From assembly GCF_001540865.1 (NCBI RefSeq), contig NC_033633.1, positions 8,686,164-8,750,163 on the forward strand: DNA of 64,000 bases, given 5' to 3'. Shown piece after piece: positions 32,170 through 43,559 of this stretch (the first letter of the stretch is position 1; each line of letters starts with the position of its first letter). The notes under the pieces are model-generated. The model was not told the origin of the DNA. It saw only the letters and a program-made list of their open reading frames with translations, and made no database searches. This DNA comes from Ananas comosus (taxonomy: Eukaryota > Streptophyta > Magnoliopsida > Poales > Bromeliaceae). The position numbers and the translations under genes are program-made.

Positions 32170-34666
32170 GGCTAATTTATATAAAAAAAAATTCATAAAT
32201 TTTGAAATTTTGCAAAGCTGGACCGTCTTTTTCGATTTTACAAATTCAGTCCAAATTTTCAACAAACTGATCAAAATACCTTTTATTATTTTTTCTCTCT
32301 CCTTTTTTTTCTCTTGTTAATTTTTTTTTTCTCACTGAAGAAGGCAGGCGAGGCAGAGGCGAAGGCGAAAACGGCCCGCCTCGCCTCTCACCCTCTCGCC
32401 CTCGCCCTCGCCCTCGCCCTCGCCCGCGCACCCCTACGCCTTCCTCGCCTCCCACCCCGCCGAGGCGGTGCCGCGATTCTTTTTTTTTCCCCCCTCCGAC
32501 CCTCCTCCACCGTCTCCGACGACAACACCTCTCTCGTCCTTCCCCGCCCTTCTCGTCCTCTTCCTCTCCCTCCTCCTCCGTCGCCTCCGACAACGACGCA
32601 TCTTCGCCGACGCCGACGCTGCGAAGGTCGCTGCGGCGCCACAACCTCAGAGCATGAGTTCTTAGCGGCGTCGTCGCCGGCGCCGTGGCTGTTGACTAGA
32701 CCTGGCAATCTTGACCCAAACCTGCGGTTACCTGCGGGTTACCCACAAATTTGCGGGTACCAACTTTTCCAACCCAAAAAATTACGGGTAAAACGGGTGG
32801 GTACCCATTAAGCAGTAGGCATTTTGGGTAACCCGCGGGTACCCACGGATACTCGCACATATATTTTTTAGTTATAAAATATATTTTCTTAATTAATATA
32901 TATTTTTTATTTACTCATCCAAAATTCTAATCCTAATTTCTTATTGCGTGTCTTCTATATTATGAAATTTTTTGCCTTAAGACTTTAAATATTTTTATTA
33001 TATGTTCTGGTATTTCAAATAATGAGTTATATTATGCTTTTAAAACTTATATATATATGTGTTTTGCATTTAAAAAATATAAGAACAAAAAAAAAATTTG
33101 TGGGTAATCCGCATATCCACCCGCCTACCCGCGAGCGGGTATGGGTAAAAATATTGACTACCCAAAAATTTGCGGGTAAATTTTACCCATGCCCAAATAA
33201 CCTGCGGGTACAATAACCCGCTAGTGAGTTACCCAATCCGCCCGTTTGCCAGGTCTATCGTTGACAGAGAGGGGTGACAAAAAAAATTTGTAGAAGAAGA
33301 AAGAAGAAAAAAATAAAAACAAAAAATTATAGAAAAAAACATGAAGATAAAATTGCACTGTTTTAAAGAACGTTGCACTATTATGGACATAAGTTGTACT
33401 GCTTAAGATGTAAACTGCACCCTTTAAGATAAAAATTACATCCTTTAAACGAAAATGACACTATTTGAGAGATATTTACACTGTTTCTCCTCTTATTGTA
33501 CATTTGAGATGTAAATTGTATCCTTTAAGCCGAAAGTTATACTCTTAAAACGAAATTTGCACTCTTTGAGAGATTTACAATATTTCTCCTCTTGTTGCAC
33601 TCTTTGAGATGTAAACTGCAGACTTTAAGAGATATTTACACTGTTTCTCCTCTTGTTGTACTGTTTCTTCTTTTGTTGCACTGTTTCTCTTATTAAAGAG
33701 TGTAACAAAAAGAAGAAACAGTGTAATAAGAGAAGAAAGTGTACAAATATCTCTTAAGGGTGCAGTTTACATCTCAAGCAGTGCAATAAAGAGAAGAAAC
33801 AGTGTAAATATCTCTCAAATAGTGCAACCTCGTTTAAAAAGTATAACTTTTATCTTAAATGATACAGTTTACATCTCAAAGAATATAATAAGAGAAGAAA
33901 TAGTGTAAATATCTTTCAAAGAGTACAATTTTCGTTTAAAGAGTATAATTTTTATCTTAAAGGGTGCAGTTTATATCTTAAGTAGTGCAACTTATATCCA
34001 TAATAGTGCAACGTTCTTTTAAAACAATGCAATTTTATTCTAACGGTGTAATTTCATCTTCATCTTTCTTTTTCTATAATTTGTTGTTTTTTATTTTTTT
34101 CTTCTTCCTTCTTTTACAATTTCTTTTGGTCACCCCTCTCTGCCAACAGGCACGGCGCCGGCGACGACGCCGCTAAGGACCCCCCGCTCCGAGGCTGTGG
34201 CACCGTAGCGACCTCCGCGGCGTTGGCGTCGGTGTCGGCAAAGATGCGTCGTTGTCGGAGGCGACGGAGGAGGAGGGAAAGGGAGAGGACGAGAAGGGCG
34301 GGGAAGGGCGAGAGAGGCGTCGTCGTCGGAGACGGTGGAGGAGGGTCGGAGAGGGAAAAAAATGAGTCACGGCGCGGCCTCGGCGGAGTTGGAGATGAGG
34401 AAGGCGGGGGGTGCGCGGGTGAAGGCATGAGGGTGAGAGGCGAGGCAGGCTATTCCGCCTCCGCCTCCGCCTCTGCCTCCGTTGCCTTTTTCGGCAAGAG
34501 AAAAAAAAATGGAGAGAAAAAAAAGGAAAGAGAAAGAGGAGAGAGAAAAAATAATAAGAGTATTTTGGTCAGTTTGTTAAAAATTCGGACCGAATCTACA
34601 AAATCAAAAAAGACGGTTCAGTTTTGCAAAATCTCAAATTTTGTAAATTTTTTATGCAAATTGGCC
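32170..34666. mobile_element. Mutator-type foldback element with arms of about 960 bp, TSD CATTTTAAT
   Basis: A perfect 9-bp duplication CATTTTAAT (32161-32169 and 34667-34675) flanks ends GGCTAATTT and (inverted) GGCCAATTT. The two arms are inverse copies over nearly the whole element: AT-rich tips, then the GC-rich CGCCTCGCCTCTCACCCT block, the GGCGCCG(T)G block, and AAACTGCACC-type repeats, meeting near 33690. Removing the nested hAT (32697-33257) leaves about 1.94 kb. A 9-bp TSD with long TIRs defines Mutator-like elements. No transposase is present. ORFs in the GC-rich arms (32314-32811, 34223-34678) are low-complexity and not convincing genes. Confidence 0.9.
32697..33257. mobile_element. 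hAT-type non-autonomous element inside the foldback arm
   Basis: Terminal inverted repeats TAGACCTGGCAA and TTGCCAGGTCTA are perfect over 12 bp. Flanks CTGTTGAC and TCGTTGAC agree at 6 of 8 positions. Inside are many TGCGGGTA/TACCCGC subterminal motifs. The opposite arm of the host element lacks the insertion. A relative with the same ends is at 56453-57124. Confidence 0.88.
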
Positions 34667-34689
34667 CATTTTAATTGACCATTTTAACA

Positions 34690-34800
34690 TAAGCGGTGAA
34701 AATTTGATAGTTGATATTTAATGTTCCAGGTTTGAAGTCCGGTTGCTATGCATTCCTATCTAAATGAAGCAAATAGCATATTATCTCCCCCTCAAAAAAA
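34690..34800 (+). repeat. SINE-like 3' fragment
   Basis: TTTGATAGTTGATATTTAAT, a B-box-like GTTTGAAGTCC, then CTAAATGAAGCAAATAGCAT and CTCAAAAAAA. It resembles the 3' half of the insertion at 38211-38617 and the copy near 60585. Weakly supported. Confidence 0.35.
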
Positions 34801-35177
34801 TAATATATTTTTAGTAAAAAATATCTTTTTTATAATATTAAAAGTTCTAAAAGAATCTAAATTCTTATATACATGGCATAAAATTTATATTATATTTTTT
34901 GGTGCATAAAGAGCATTTTTCATAAAAGGTACGGGCTGCTAGTAGTTGCTATTTAAAAATAGAAAATAAAAATAATACTATGTTTTTTTTATTACAGCAG
35001 ATGACATCTTACTAATTCAAATTATTTGCTTAAAAATTACTATGTCTACACACTATTATAGCATATGAATCTTACACTCCATAATTCTAAAATTTAAAAA
35101 ATTATTTTAAATTTTTAGTATTAATAATTAAAAATATATAAGTAAATATTAGTCTCCACAAAATATAATATAAAATT

Positions 35178-37790
35178 TATACTAGTGCAGAAACCCGCGC
35201 GATGCGGCGGGTAGATAATAAAATCCCAAATTTAAAATTTTAAAAAACAAAATTATATTTAGAATCCTAAATACTAATTTTTCTAAATTATAAAATTTGG
35301 AATGAAAGTTATATGGCTCCAAAATATTACTATTCGTCAATAAATTGTGTCTAGAAACTTTAGAATTTTACCAAATTCTAAAATTCATACTATAAACTTC
35401 ATGCTATAAAGTTCAAAATAAAAAAAAGTCTCTTACACATATCCTTCAAATATCCTTTAAATATTATAGAAATTAGATTTTATGATAGTTTTCATGAAAA
35501 AATCTTCACTTCTCTTCTTCATCGGAATCAAAAGACTGAATTAAACTGCAAATAAGAGTACGTACATTCAAGTTATTTAAGGCAATATTTTAAAACTTCT
35601 TATGAACATGACTTTGAAAAGTGTGTATAGAAAATAATGTTAGTAATTAAATTTTTCCAGATGAAACAATTAAAATTACTATCTACTTTGCTTTAAAAAA
35701 AAATTTCTATATTACCTGAACATTCTTTTTTTTCCTCTTGATTTTCTCGCAGTTTCCTCCAACTTGTTATTTGAGCTTCTCATTTTGATAATTTCAAAGT
35801 TGTACATACAAAATAATTAAAATAAATAAACAAATTAAACTTGACAAAGATGGATTAATTAGATGTCTTGTGGAGGAAAAGTGAAGGTTCGTAATAAATT
35901 AAATAGAAATAAAATGGTGAGAATTATAAATGACAGGGGGAACATTTAAATATATTAATTGGAAGTTTAGTAGTGGGCCATTTTAGATGTATTAATTTGA
36001 TACATTAATTAAAAATTTAATGAAGAATTTAAATACATTAATTGAAAGTTTAGTAGTAGACCATTTCAGATGTATTAATTAGATACGTTAATTAAAAATT
36101 TGATGAAAAGAAGGGAAAGAATCACATGGTGGTGAAGGTGAAGAAAAATAAATATCCTTCAATTATTATAGAAATTAGATTTTATGATAGTTTTCATGAA
36201 AAAATCTTCACTTCTCTTCTTCATCGGAATCAAAAGACTGGATTAAACTGCAAATAAGAGTACGTACATTCAAGTTATTTAAGACAATATTTTAAAACTT
36301 CTTATGAACATAATTTTGAAAAGTGTGTATAGAAAATAATGTTAGCAATTACATTTTTTCTGATGAAACAATTAAAATCACTATCTACTTTGCTTTAAAA
36401 AAAAAAGTTCTATATTACCTGAGCATTCTTTTTTTTCTTCTTGATTTTCTCGCAGTTTCCTCCAACTTATTATTTGAGCTTCTCATTTTGATAATTTCAA
36501 AATTGTACATACAAAATAATTAAAATAAATAAACAAATTAAACTTGACGAAGATGGATTAATTAGAAGTCTTGTGGAGGAAAAGTGAAGGATCGTAATAA
36601 ATTAAATAGAAATAAAATGGTGAGAATTATAAATGACAGGGGGAACATTTAAATATATTAATTGGAAGTTTAGTAGTGGGCCATTTTAGATGTATTAATT
36701 TGATACATTAATTAAAAATTTAATGAAGAATTTAAATACATTAATTGAAAGTTTAGTAGTAGACCATTTCAGATGTATTAATTAGATACGTTAATTAAAA
36801 ATTTGATGAAAAGAAGGGAAAGAATCACATGGTGGTGAAGGTGAAGAAAAATAAATATCCTTCAATTATTATAGAAATTAGATTTTATGATAGTTTTCAT
36901 GAAAAAATCTTCACTTCTCTTCTTCATCGGAATCAAAAGACTGGATTAAACTGCAAATAAGAGTACGTACATTCAAGTTATTTAAGACAATATTTTAAAA
37001 CTTCTTATGAACATAATTTTGAAAAGTGTGTATAGAAAATAATGTTAGCAATTACATTTTTTCTGATGAAACAATTAAAATCACTATCTACTTTGCTTTA
37101 AAAAAAAAAGTTCTATATTACCTGAGCATTCTTTTTTTTCTTCTTGATTTTCTCGCAGTTTCCTCCAACTTGTTATTTGAGCTTCTCATTTTGATAATTT
37201 CAAAATTGTACATACAAAATAATTAAAATAAATAAACAAATTAAACTTGACGAAGATGGATTAATTAGAAGTCTTGTGGAGGAAAAGTGAAGGATCGTAA
37301 TAAATTAATTAGAAATAAAATGGTGAGAATTATAAATGACAGGGGGAACATTTAAATACATTAATTGAAAGTTTAGTAGTGGGCTATTTTAGATGTATTA
37401 ATTAGATATGTTAATTAAAAATTTAATGGAGAATTTAAATACATTAATGGGAAGTTTAGTAGTAGACCATTTTAGATGTATTAATTAGATATGTTAATTA
37501 AAAATTTAATGAAGAGAAGGGGAAGAATCACATGATGGTGAAGGTGAAGAAAAACTTGACAGGGAACCATTTAAATTCATTAATTAGATACGTTAATTAA
37601 AAAATTAATGGAGAATTTAAATACGTTAATTGGAAGTTTAGTAGTAGGCCATTTTAGATGTATTAATTAGATATGTTAATTAAAAATTTGATGAAGGGAA
37701 AGAATCACATGGTAGTAAAGGTGAGGAAAACTTGCCATGTGGTAAAACATATTGAGGATTCATATAATTTAATAGATTTGTTAAATGCAT
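35178..37790 (+). mobile_element. Possible Helitron with internal tandem repeats
   Basis: The left part has the palindromic CCCGCGCGATGCGGCGGG (about 35191-35208) after TACTAGTGCAGAAA, a context I associate with 5' ends of some monocot Helitrons. The interior is AT-rich and occupied by 703-bp repeats; the right side fades into AATTTAATAGATT near 37780. I see no clear TC start, 3' hairpin or CTRR end, and no Rep/helicase coding, so this is tentative. Confidence 0.3.
35448..37555 (+). repeat. Tandem array of about three 703-bp units
   Basis: AAATATCCTT starts at 35448, 36150 and 36853. Units 2 and 3 are nearly identical and carry the same 66-codon ORF (36323-36523 and 37026-37226); unit 1 is more diverged. 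Within units, a shorter AT-rich block of about 85 bp (GTATTAATTAGATA, TTAATTAAAAATTTAATG) is itself repeated, extending to about 37700. The short ORF looks non-coding (low complexity, no family). Confidence 0.88.
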
Positions 37791-38197
37791 ACACAGCATT
37801 ATTCTGGTTCATTATGGTAATGGAATCTGGGAACTTCCGGTAGTTTTCTAATTTTGATTCTCTTTTTGTGATTCTACTCTATGTGATTGGACATCTATGG
37901 CAATGGTTTGAATTTTCCCTATATATATTCATTAGAAAGAAATGTCAGTCAACATCAAAATTAAGAATAGAAGGTGATGTGTTTGTAGTTGCTACATCAT
38001 GTACAAAAAGTCCAACCAGATAAACTATGGACTGCACATTTTGTTTCTACTGGCATAGCAAGCACGCAATCTTGACAAGATCAAGATATTTGAAGCTGAC
38101 TTTGGTAAGACAATTCGGCTCGCTAAACTCAGAAGAAGAGGACTCGCTGCAGCGCAGCCTTATAGACTTGTAGTCCTTGATGGCGTTGAGACAACTA
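37791..38197 (+). other. Unassigned sequence with a short open frame
   Basis: Mostly featureless. A plus-strand open stretch at about 38020-38171, ending at a TAG, reads SKHAILTRSRYLKLTL then VRQFGSLNSEEEDSLQ and has gene-like composition. It may be a captured exon fragment. I do not recognise it, and it has no clear start. Confidence 0.25.
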
Positions 38198-38210
38198 ACA
38201 AGGCCGTGCT

Positions 38211-38617
38211 AGAGCAAGTGACAAAGGGTTTGGTGCCGTTGTACTCTAAAAATTTAAGCTGTTAGAGAACGGTGTTTAAATATTTTTATATTTAACACTC
38301 CCACTCACGTCTGGACTCGAGACTTTTTAGTCGGCCCATGACGTCGGCTTGAATCAAATGAGAGAAAATTAATTTGTTAGAAGCCTGGCGTGACTCGAAC
38401 TCAGGACCTCCTTCTTTGATACCATGTGAAACAACCGTTGTACTCTAAAAGCTTAAGCTGTTAGAGAACGGTGTTTAATCATTTTTATGTTTAACATGGT
38501 TGGTATCCGAGATCCAAGTTCGAATCCTAGTTGATTCACATATCTAGCTAAGTTTATTTCTAAATGAAATAAACGAAGTGGGCAGCATGCTACCTATCTC
38601 TTAAAAAAAAAAAAAAA
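38211..38617 (+). mobile_element. SINE-like insertion with poly(A) tail and 13-bp TSD
   Basis: Flanked by ACAAGGCCGTGCT (38198-38210) and ACAAGGCCGCGCT (38618-38630), with 12 of 13 matching. It ends in CTCTT followed by 16 A. A tRNA B-box-like GTTCGAATCC lies near 38519, and on the minus strand GAGTTCGAGTCACG near 38390-38404. The segment TTGTACTCTAAAA then GCTGTTAGAGAACGG occurs twice (about 38238 and 38436), so the insert looks like a compound of two units. Confidence 0.7.
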
Positions 38618-38630
38618 ACAAGGCCGCGCT

Positions 38631-38948
38631 TCTTCCCGCTTATTACTGTTTCGAAAAATATTAATTAACCCTGCTTTTTGTTTGGTAATGCAAAAACTAT
38701 GGCTAGAGTTAGAACGCAGAAGCTCCTTAGATGGAGCTTTTTAGTTGGGAACAAATTGCCTAACTAATTGAAATATACTCTTTCTGGCCATCCATATCAC
38801 AGGATGAAACATAGCTATAGCTAGCAGTAATTCAAACTTAACTAGAATTTTACTTAAATTTGTTAGAGATAAAATTTATCCAAATTAGAGTTAGGTTATA
38901 TTTAAATCTTTATAATTAGAGTAGAATCTACTTACACTAAGATTCGGA
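38631..38948. other. Sequence with no recognised feature
   Basis: AT-rich spacer between the SINE-like insertion and a copia LTR; nothing recognised. Confidence 0.45.
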
Positions 38949-40580
38949 TGTTGAGAATCTGGTAACTGCTCTTATACCATTTGCTGAGAATTTAGTACTT
39001 GCTCTACCTTCAGTTGTTGAGAATTTGCAATCCGCCCTGATACTAATTGTTTTAAATCAGATACTCACTCTAGTACTGATTATTACGATTCTGCAACAAA
39101 AGCGTCCAATTGAATTTTTACTGAAAATACCTCTACTCAATGAAAGCTAAGACAATCACAAAAGAAGAAAATAATTATATCCAACTCTTTTTTTACATAG
39201 AGTCTTCAAAACGAACTCTCTTTCTCAATCTCTCTCCCCCTCAATCGTCTTCTATAAATCCAGAAAACTTCTCCTTTTCTCTCACATGCACTCGCGCACT
39301 AGGTGGATGCAAGCAGGATAAAGTGTCTCTCACCTCGACCGTACAAACACCCACCTTAGCTGAACACCACTCTTGAAGCTTCACCTAAGAGCCTCTTTCT
39401 AAACTTCTCTCACTCCTCTGTCGTTTTCTAAATCTCCAGGGATAAATAGCTCTTGCACCCATCCACCTGTGCATTAGGTGCACTAAACCATTGGCTAAGT
39501 TTCTCTCTCATACCTCACATACAGCTAGGGTGTCAACGAGCCGAACACGAGCGAGCTAAGGCCGGTTTGTGTTCGGCTCATTTTATAATCAAGCCGAACA
39601 CGAGCTGGTTCGTTAAAGTATCGAGTCAAAAAGTACAACTCGTGGTTGGCTCGTTTATTAACAAGCCGAACACGAGCTTCCTCATAAACAACAAGTTAAA
39701 AGAATTATGAAAGATACGTATAGAAAATAAATTTATAAAATCTTATCCATTTAACTTTGATCTAATATTTAAAACTTTACATATAAATGACCTTGTTATA
39801 AGAAGTTGGGCTTTATATTTAGGTTAAGCTAATAACCAATTATTCATTTATATATATAAATATAAAACATATGTATTCGAGTTGTTATCGAGTCGAACAT
39901 GAGCGAGCTAACCCCAGCTGGTACTGTTCGGCTCGTTTATTAAACGAGCTGAAAAATTCAGCTCGTGTTCGACTCATTTACTAAACGAGCGAGCCGATCT
40001 CGAGCTAATTTCGAACCGAACACGAGCGAGCTGACCCCAGATAAAGTTCGAGCCCGTTTACCAAACGAGCATACAAAGAACGTTCAGCACGTATGCGACG
40101 CACATGTTATTCGTGAGAAAACCAGCAATTCAAACGTCTCGAGCGCATCTCAACCCACGAACACGAGCGAGCTAACCCTAGCTAATACTGCTCGGCCCGT
40201 TTATTAAACGAGCTGAAAAATTCAGATTGTGCCCGCCATCTTTACTAAACGAGCGATTCGAATCTCGAGCTCATTTCGAGCCGGTCATCGAACTGCCTTG
40301 CGAATAGCAAGCTGGACTGCCACCCTTATATACACCTCCACTAAAGCCATTCACTGCGTAGATTAGATGCCACACCATGAACCCTCAAGATCGGAGCACT
40401 TGACAAGTTAAGGCCGATTGGTGCTTACAAAATGCACCTACAATAGATACTCCGACTCCTAATTTAATTAGACTCTCTTCTCTAATTAATACCCAAATTT
40501 CACTTGATGAAGATTAGCAGACGTAAATATTTACCCTAACCTAATCAGAATCTAACGATAAATCCAACAAAATCCTAACA
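38949..40580 (-). mobile_element. 3' LTR of a minus-strand copia element, interrupted by a hAT
   Basis: A third copy of the TGTTAGG...CTCAACA family (plus strand TGTTGAGAATC...AATCCTAACA), enlarged by a nested hAT (39526-40328) and by an internal duplication that repeats the GCACTAGGTG/CATTAGGTGCA palindrome region (about 39296 and 39472). It is followed by a polypurine tract read on the minus strand (GGGTGGCAAT, 40581-40590), which fixes orientation. Confidence 0.82.
39526..40328. mobile_element. hAT-type element nested in the copia LTR
   Basis: Ends TAGGGTGTCAA and, inverted, TAAGGGTGGCA, with flanks CATACAGC (39518-39525) and TATACACC (40329-40336) matching at 6 of 8. Subterminal GCTCGTTTATTAAACGAGC-type motifs are dense. 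It resembles the element at 12435-13549 in ends and motif style. Confidence 0.75.
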
Positions 40581-41500
40581 ATTGCCACCCAGATTTGGTT
40601 TGGATTCTTCAATTGTGGCGATCGAGCTTACCACGCAACCTCCACCTTGAGCAGATCACCTCGACACGATGTGCATCGACTCCACCTCGAGTAGCCGCAC
40701 ATATAGCTGCAAACTTTTCGAACCCTAATTACCGTCCACAAACCTGGTCTGACTGTACTCCCATTCAGAACATACAAGTTTTCATTCTTATTTACCTGCC
40801 GTAGATCTACCAACTTCATTTTCACGCCCTTATAGTTACACCTGAAGCTAAAAATTCACAATCATTCAAGGCCAATGTGTCTAACAAGATCAAATTCTTC
40901 GATGCAACCCAAGAATGCTGTAGCACACCTATTAGCACCCTTACGAATCCCATTGCTGTTATCTGGACCTTTTCTATACCAATTCCAAAACCTACATGCC
41001 ATTTTATTCCCCATGAGATCTTTCTTCAACCTATAATCACCATATGAGGTGCGAAAAAACTACTTTATCCGGCCAAACATGAAAAGAACACCTTGTAATT
41101 GACCACCTACATATCAGTCGTTAAGCTATCGCACCTACTGGATGTTGCATACATACACATCAAATTAGATTAGATCCGAAGACTATAGCATGCATTCCAG
41201 ATCTGGTTCCTCGTCCTAATCCATTGCAGTTCCCTCCTTCTATCACCGCACCTCCTTCAAATCATACCCAAGAATTTGATATATATGCTTTATGTGTCCT
41301 TTCTAATGACAGCAGAAGCATTCCACCTTGGAAAGTGATCGTACGTTGGTCTATCAGGGATCGTCAATACTTTGGCCTTTTTCTTCGCTCTTACTACCAA
41401 AGCTAAATTCAAGCCCTTTGGATGGAGTAAAGAGCTATAGTTGTACGGAAACATGAAACAACATTGGACAGGCGCATGATAGGAAGAGCCCAGCACTCGA
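40581..41500 (-). pseudogene. Deleted copia internal region (gag, protease, pre-integrase)
   Basis: Minus-strand remnants run from a gag-like piece (41290-41496, IPDRPTYDHF and RWNASAVIR), through a protease-to-linker stretch (about 41000-40850, MGNKMACRVLGIG and KNLILLDTL), to the pre-integrase motif LYVLNGSTV in the ORF 40628-40825. The polypurine tract follows at once, so integrase, reverse transcriptase and RNase H are deleted. No 5' LTR was found above 41500. Such a copy could only have moved with proteins from elsewhere. Confidence 0.7.
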
Positions 41501-42479
41501 TGACGAGGGACAGACCAGTAGAAAACGACCGGCGAAATCTCTCACGATCTCGATAATATGAGCCGTGGCTACGTTCAAAAGACAACGGTATAGTGGATTA
41601 AATGGTAGCAACAACTAGCAGCAGAGGTGCCAGAATAGATGTGACATTTCCACAGGACCGAAGTGGCGGCGTCAAAGTAATCAAAAGGAGAGAACATGAA
41701 TTAGAAATAGGGACAGATGGAGAAAGAAGCACAATCAGCTTGTCCTTGGGCACCAGCACAAACACCATCGACTAGAAACAGACCCCTACCACACCCGAGC
41801 AAATGTCGGGAGCTCCATCAACTCACAGCCAAGCAAATCGAGCTTCGGTTTATCCACACCAAGCAAAGTGCCCGCAACAGCCGCAGAGTGGCTACCTATA
41901 TGATAGCCCAGAACAAAGACTCCACTGCAGCTGACCCTGTCCTGACAGAGCACGTGCAATATTTGATATCAGTGCATCACATTCATGTATTAGCCGAGCA
42001 TTTTCATCAATATCATGGACTCAAGATATCAAGTTCATTACCACATGCACAAGAAGTGCAGATTGTCCCATCAAGTATTGCATATGAGGACTGTTGCTGG
42101 TCATGTCCAGTGTAGTTGGGATCATGGATCATGCAAGTGGATATAGTTGGTCTTTGAGATACCTATCAGGATTTTGAAATAGTGTTCATGGGATAATTAT
42201 CTATAGCTGGTTGCACTACTTCACAACAAGTAAATATAAAAAGAGTCAGTAGGTAATATATATAAGAGTCAGCATAAGAGGACTTTGTTTCCATAGGGGC
42301 TGCAAAGGCAGCATTCATTTGCGACAATGATTTCTACATTGAGGGCCAGACATACGGTGAGTAGCCAAATTATGTCAAAGCCAATGAAGCAACTGCACTT
42401 CTCCCTATAGCAGCACAGAGACTCTGAGAATATTTCCTAGAGTCCATCACTTTATACTGGTGTTTCTCCCAAAGTTGAT
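41501..42479 (+). other. Unassigned, possibly decayed gag/protease of the next element
   Basis: An ORF of 132 codons (41717-42115, plus) shows no recognisable domain. Because RT coding begins at about 42480, this stretch may be the decayed 5' part of the same Ty3/gypsy element, but I see no zinc knuckle or protease motif. Confidence 0.3.
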
Positions 42480-43520
42480 AACAATGCTGCCAAAGACCGA
42501 GGTTGAGTTTCTAACTGACATGAACCTCTAAAACCACACCAATCTCAAAGGCACCCCATAGAATGCTATCGGCTGAACTAAAAGACCTAAAGAAGCAACT
42601 CCGGGATCTGCATTGAACAAGTCGAATATATGAGGCAAGTGTCCATCGCCTCTTGCCAACTGCACCAGTGTTATCAGTGAAGAAGAAGGATGGTTCACTA
42701 AGACTTCCTGAAAATTATGGCAAATTGAACAAAATGACCATCAACAACATAGTACGTCCTTTGTCACGTACACCTTGCTAACCAATTCAATAAGATACTA
42801 AGGGACTTGTATCGCTTACAAGATTGATCACTAGTTAGGTTACCACCAATTAAAGCTGAAGACCGAGGATACTCCCAAGATGGCATTCTAGCACTCAGTA
42901 CACCAAATAAGAGTTCACACTTATGCCATTTTGGATTGACTAATGCTTCTGCTACAATAATAGAATTGATGAACACTTCGCCGTTTTGGATTCACTAATC
43001 CTTCTGCTACATTAACAGAATTGATGAACACATCTGCCTCTTTGGATTGACCAATGCTTCTGCTACATTTATAGAATTGATGAACAATACGAACTTGTGG
43101 ATTGACGAATGCTTCTGCTACATTTATAGACTTGATGAACAAAGTGTTCAAGCCCTATATAGATAAACTTCTGAGGTGGTGCCTTCATTCATGATATGTT
43201 GAGTTACCACTAGAATAATCCGCAGACTATCAGCAGCACTTCATGATACAGCTATAGATGCTGAGAGACAGAAGAAGTTGTATGTCAAGTTAAAGAAGTG
43301 CTAGTTTTGGCTTAGAGAGGTTGATGTATACGGCCATGTGATTTCAGCCGCAAGAATGGTAGTAGACCATCGCAAAAAAGGTTGATCCGATTCAGGATTG
43401 GCCCAGACCAATGAAAATCACTAACCTCAGGAGTTTTCTTTAGCGATAAGCTTAAACTACCTCTACCGCCAGATTGTGGAAAGCTTTGCGAAGCTATCCA
43501 CACCCACACTCGATTGTCTA
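42480..43520 (+). pseudogene. Ty3/gypsy reverse transcriptase remnant (plus strand)
   Basis: Plus-strand pieces in order: TEVEFLTDMN near 42500, KKKDGSLRL near 42684, EDTPKMAF near 42862, the PFGLTNA region (amplified four times, see next entry), then HVISA near 43338 and DWPRP followed by SFL near 43400-43440. Stops and shifts are frequent. The catalytic FxDD region is not readable. Related to Tekay/Del-type RT. Confidence 0.75.
42925..43146 (+). repeat. Four tandem 55-56 bp repeats over the RT PFGLTNA motif
   Basis: Units start at 42925, 42980, 43036 and 43091. Each contains TTGGATT(G/C)AC(T/C/G)AAT and CTTCTGCTACA and ends in TTGATGAACA. Only the first unit joins normal upstream sequence and only the last joins normal downstream sequence (AAAGTGTTCAAGCCCTA). 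It is a local expansion of one exact functional motif. Confidence 0.9.
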
Positions 43521-43559
43521 CTTCGGCAAATTGAAAACTAAAATTTCATATAGAATGAG

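Noticed and set aside
32314..32811. 165-codon ORF in the foldback arm
   Set aside because: Ala/Leu/Pro/Arg-rich low-complexity translation of a GC-rich repeat, with a mirror ORF in the other arm (34114-34428).
36323..37226. Two identical 66-codon ORFs, possible tandem small-protein genes
   Set aside because: They are copies within a 703-bp tandem repeat, AT-driven, Leu/Ile/Phe-rich, absent as an ORF in unit 1, with no start context.
35448..37555. CRISPR-like regular repeats
   Set aside because: Units are 703 bp with no short repeats and spacers, and the DNA is from a plant nucleus.
38500..38530. tRNA gene suggested by a B-box motif
   Set aside because: No A box, cloverleaf or anticodon arm can be built; it lies inside a SINE-like insertion.
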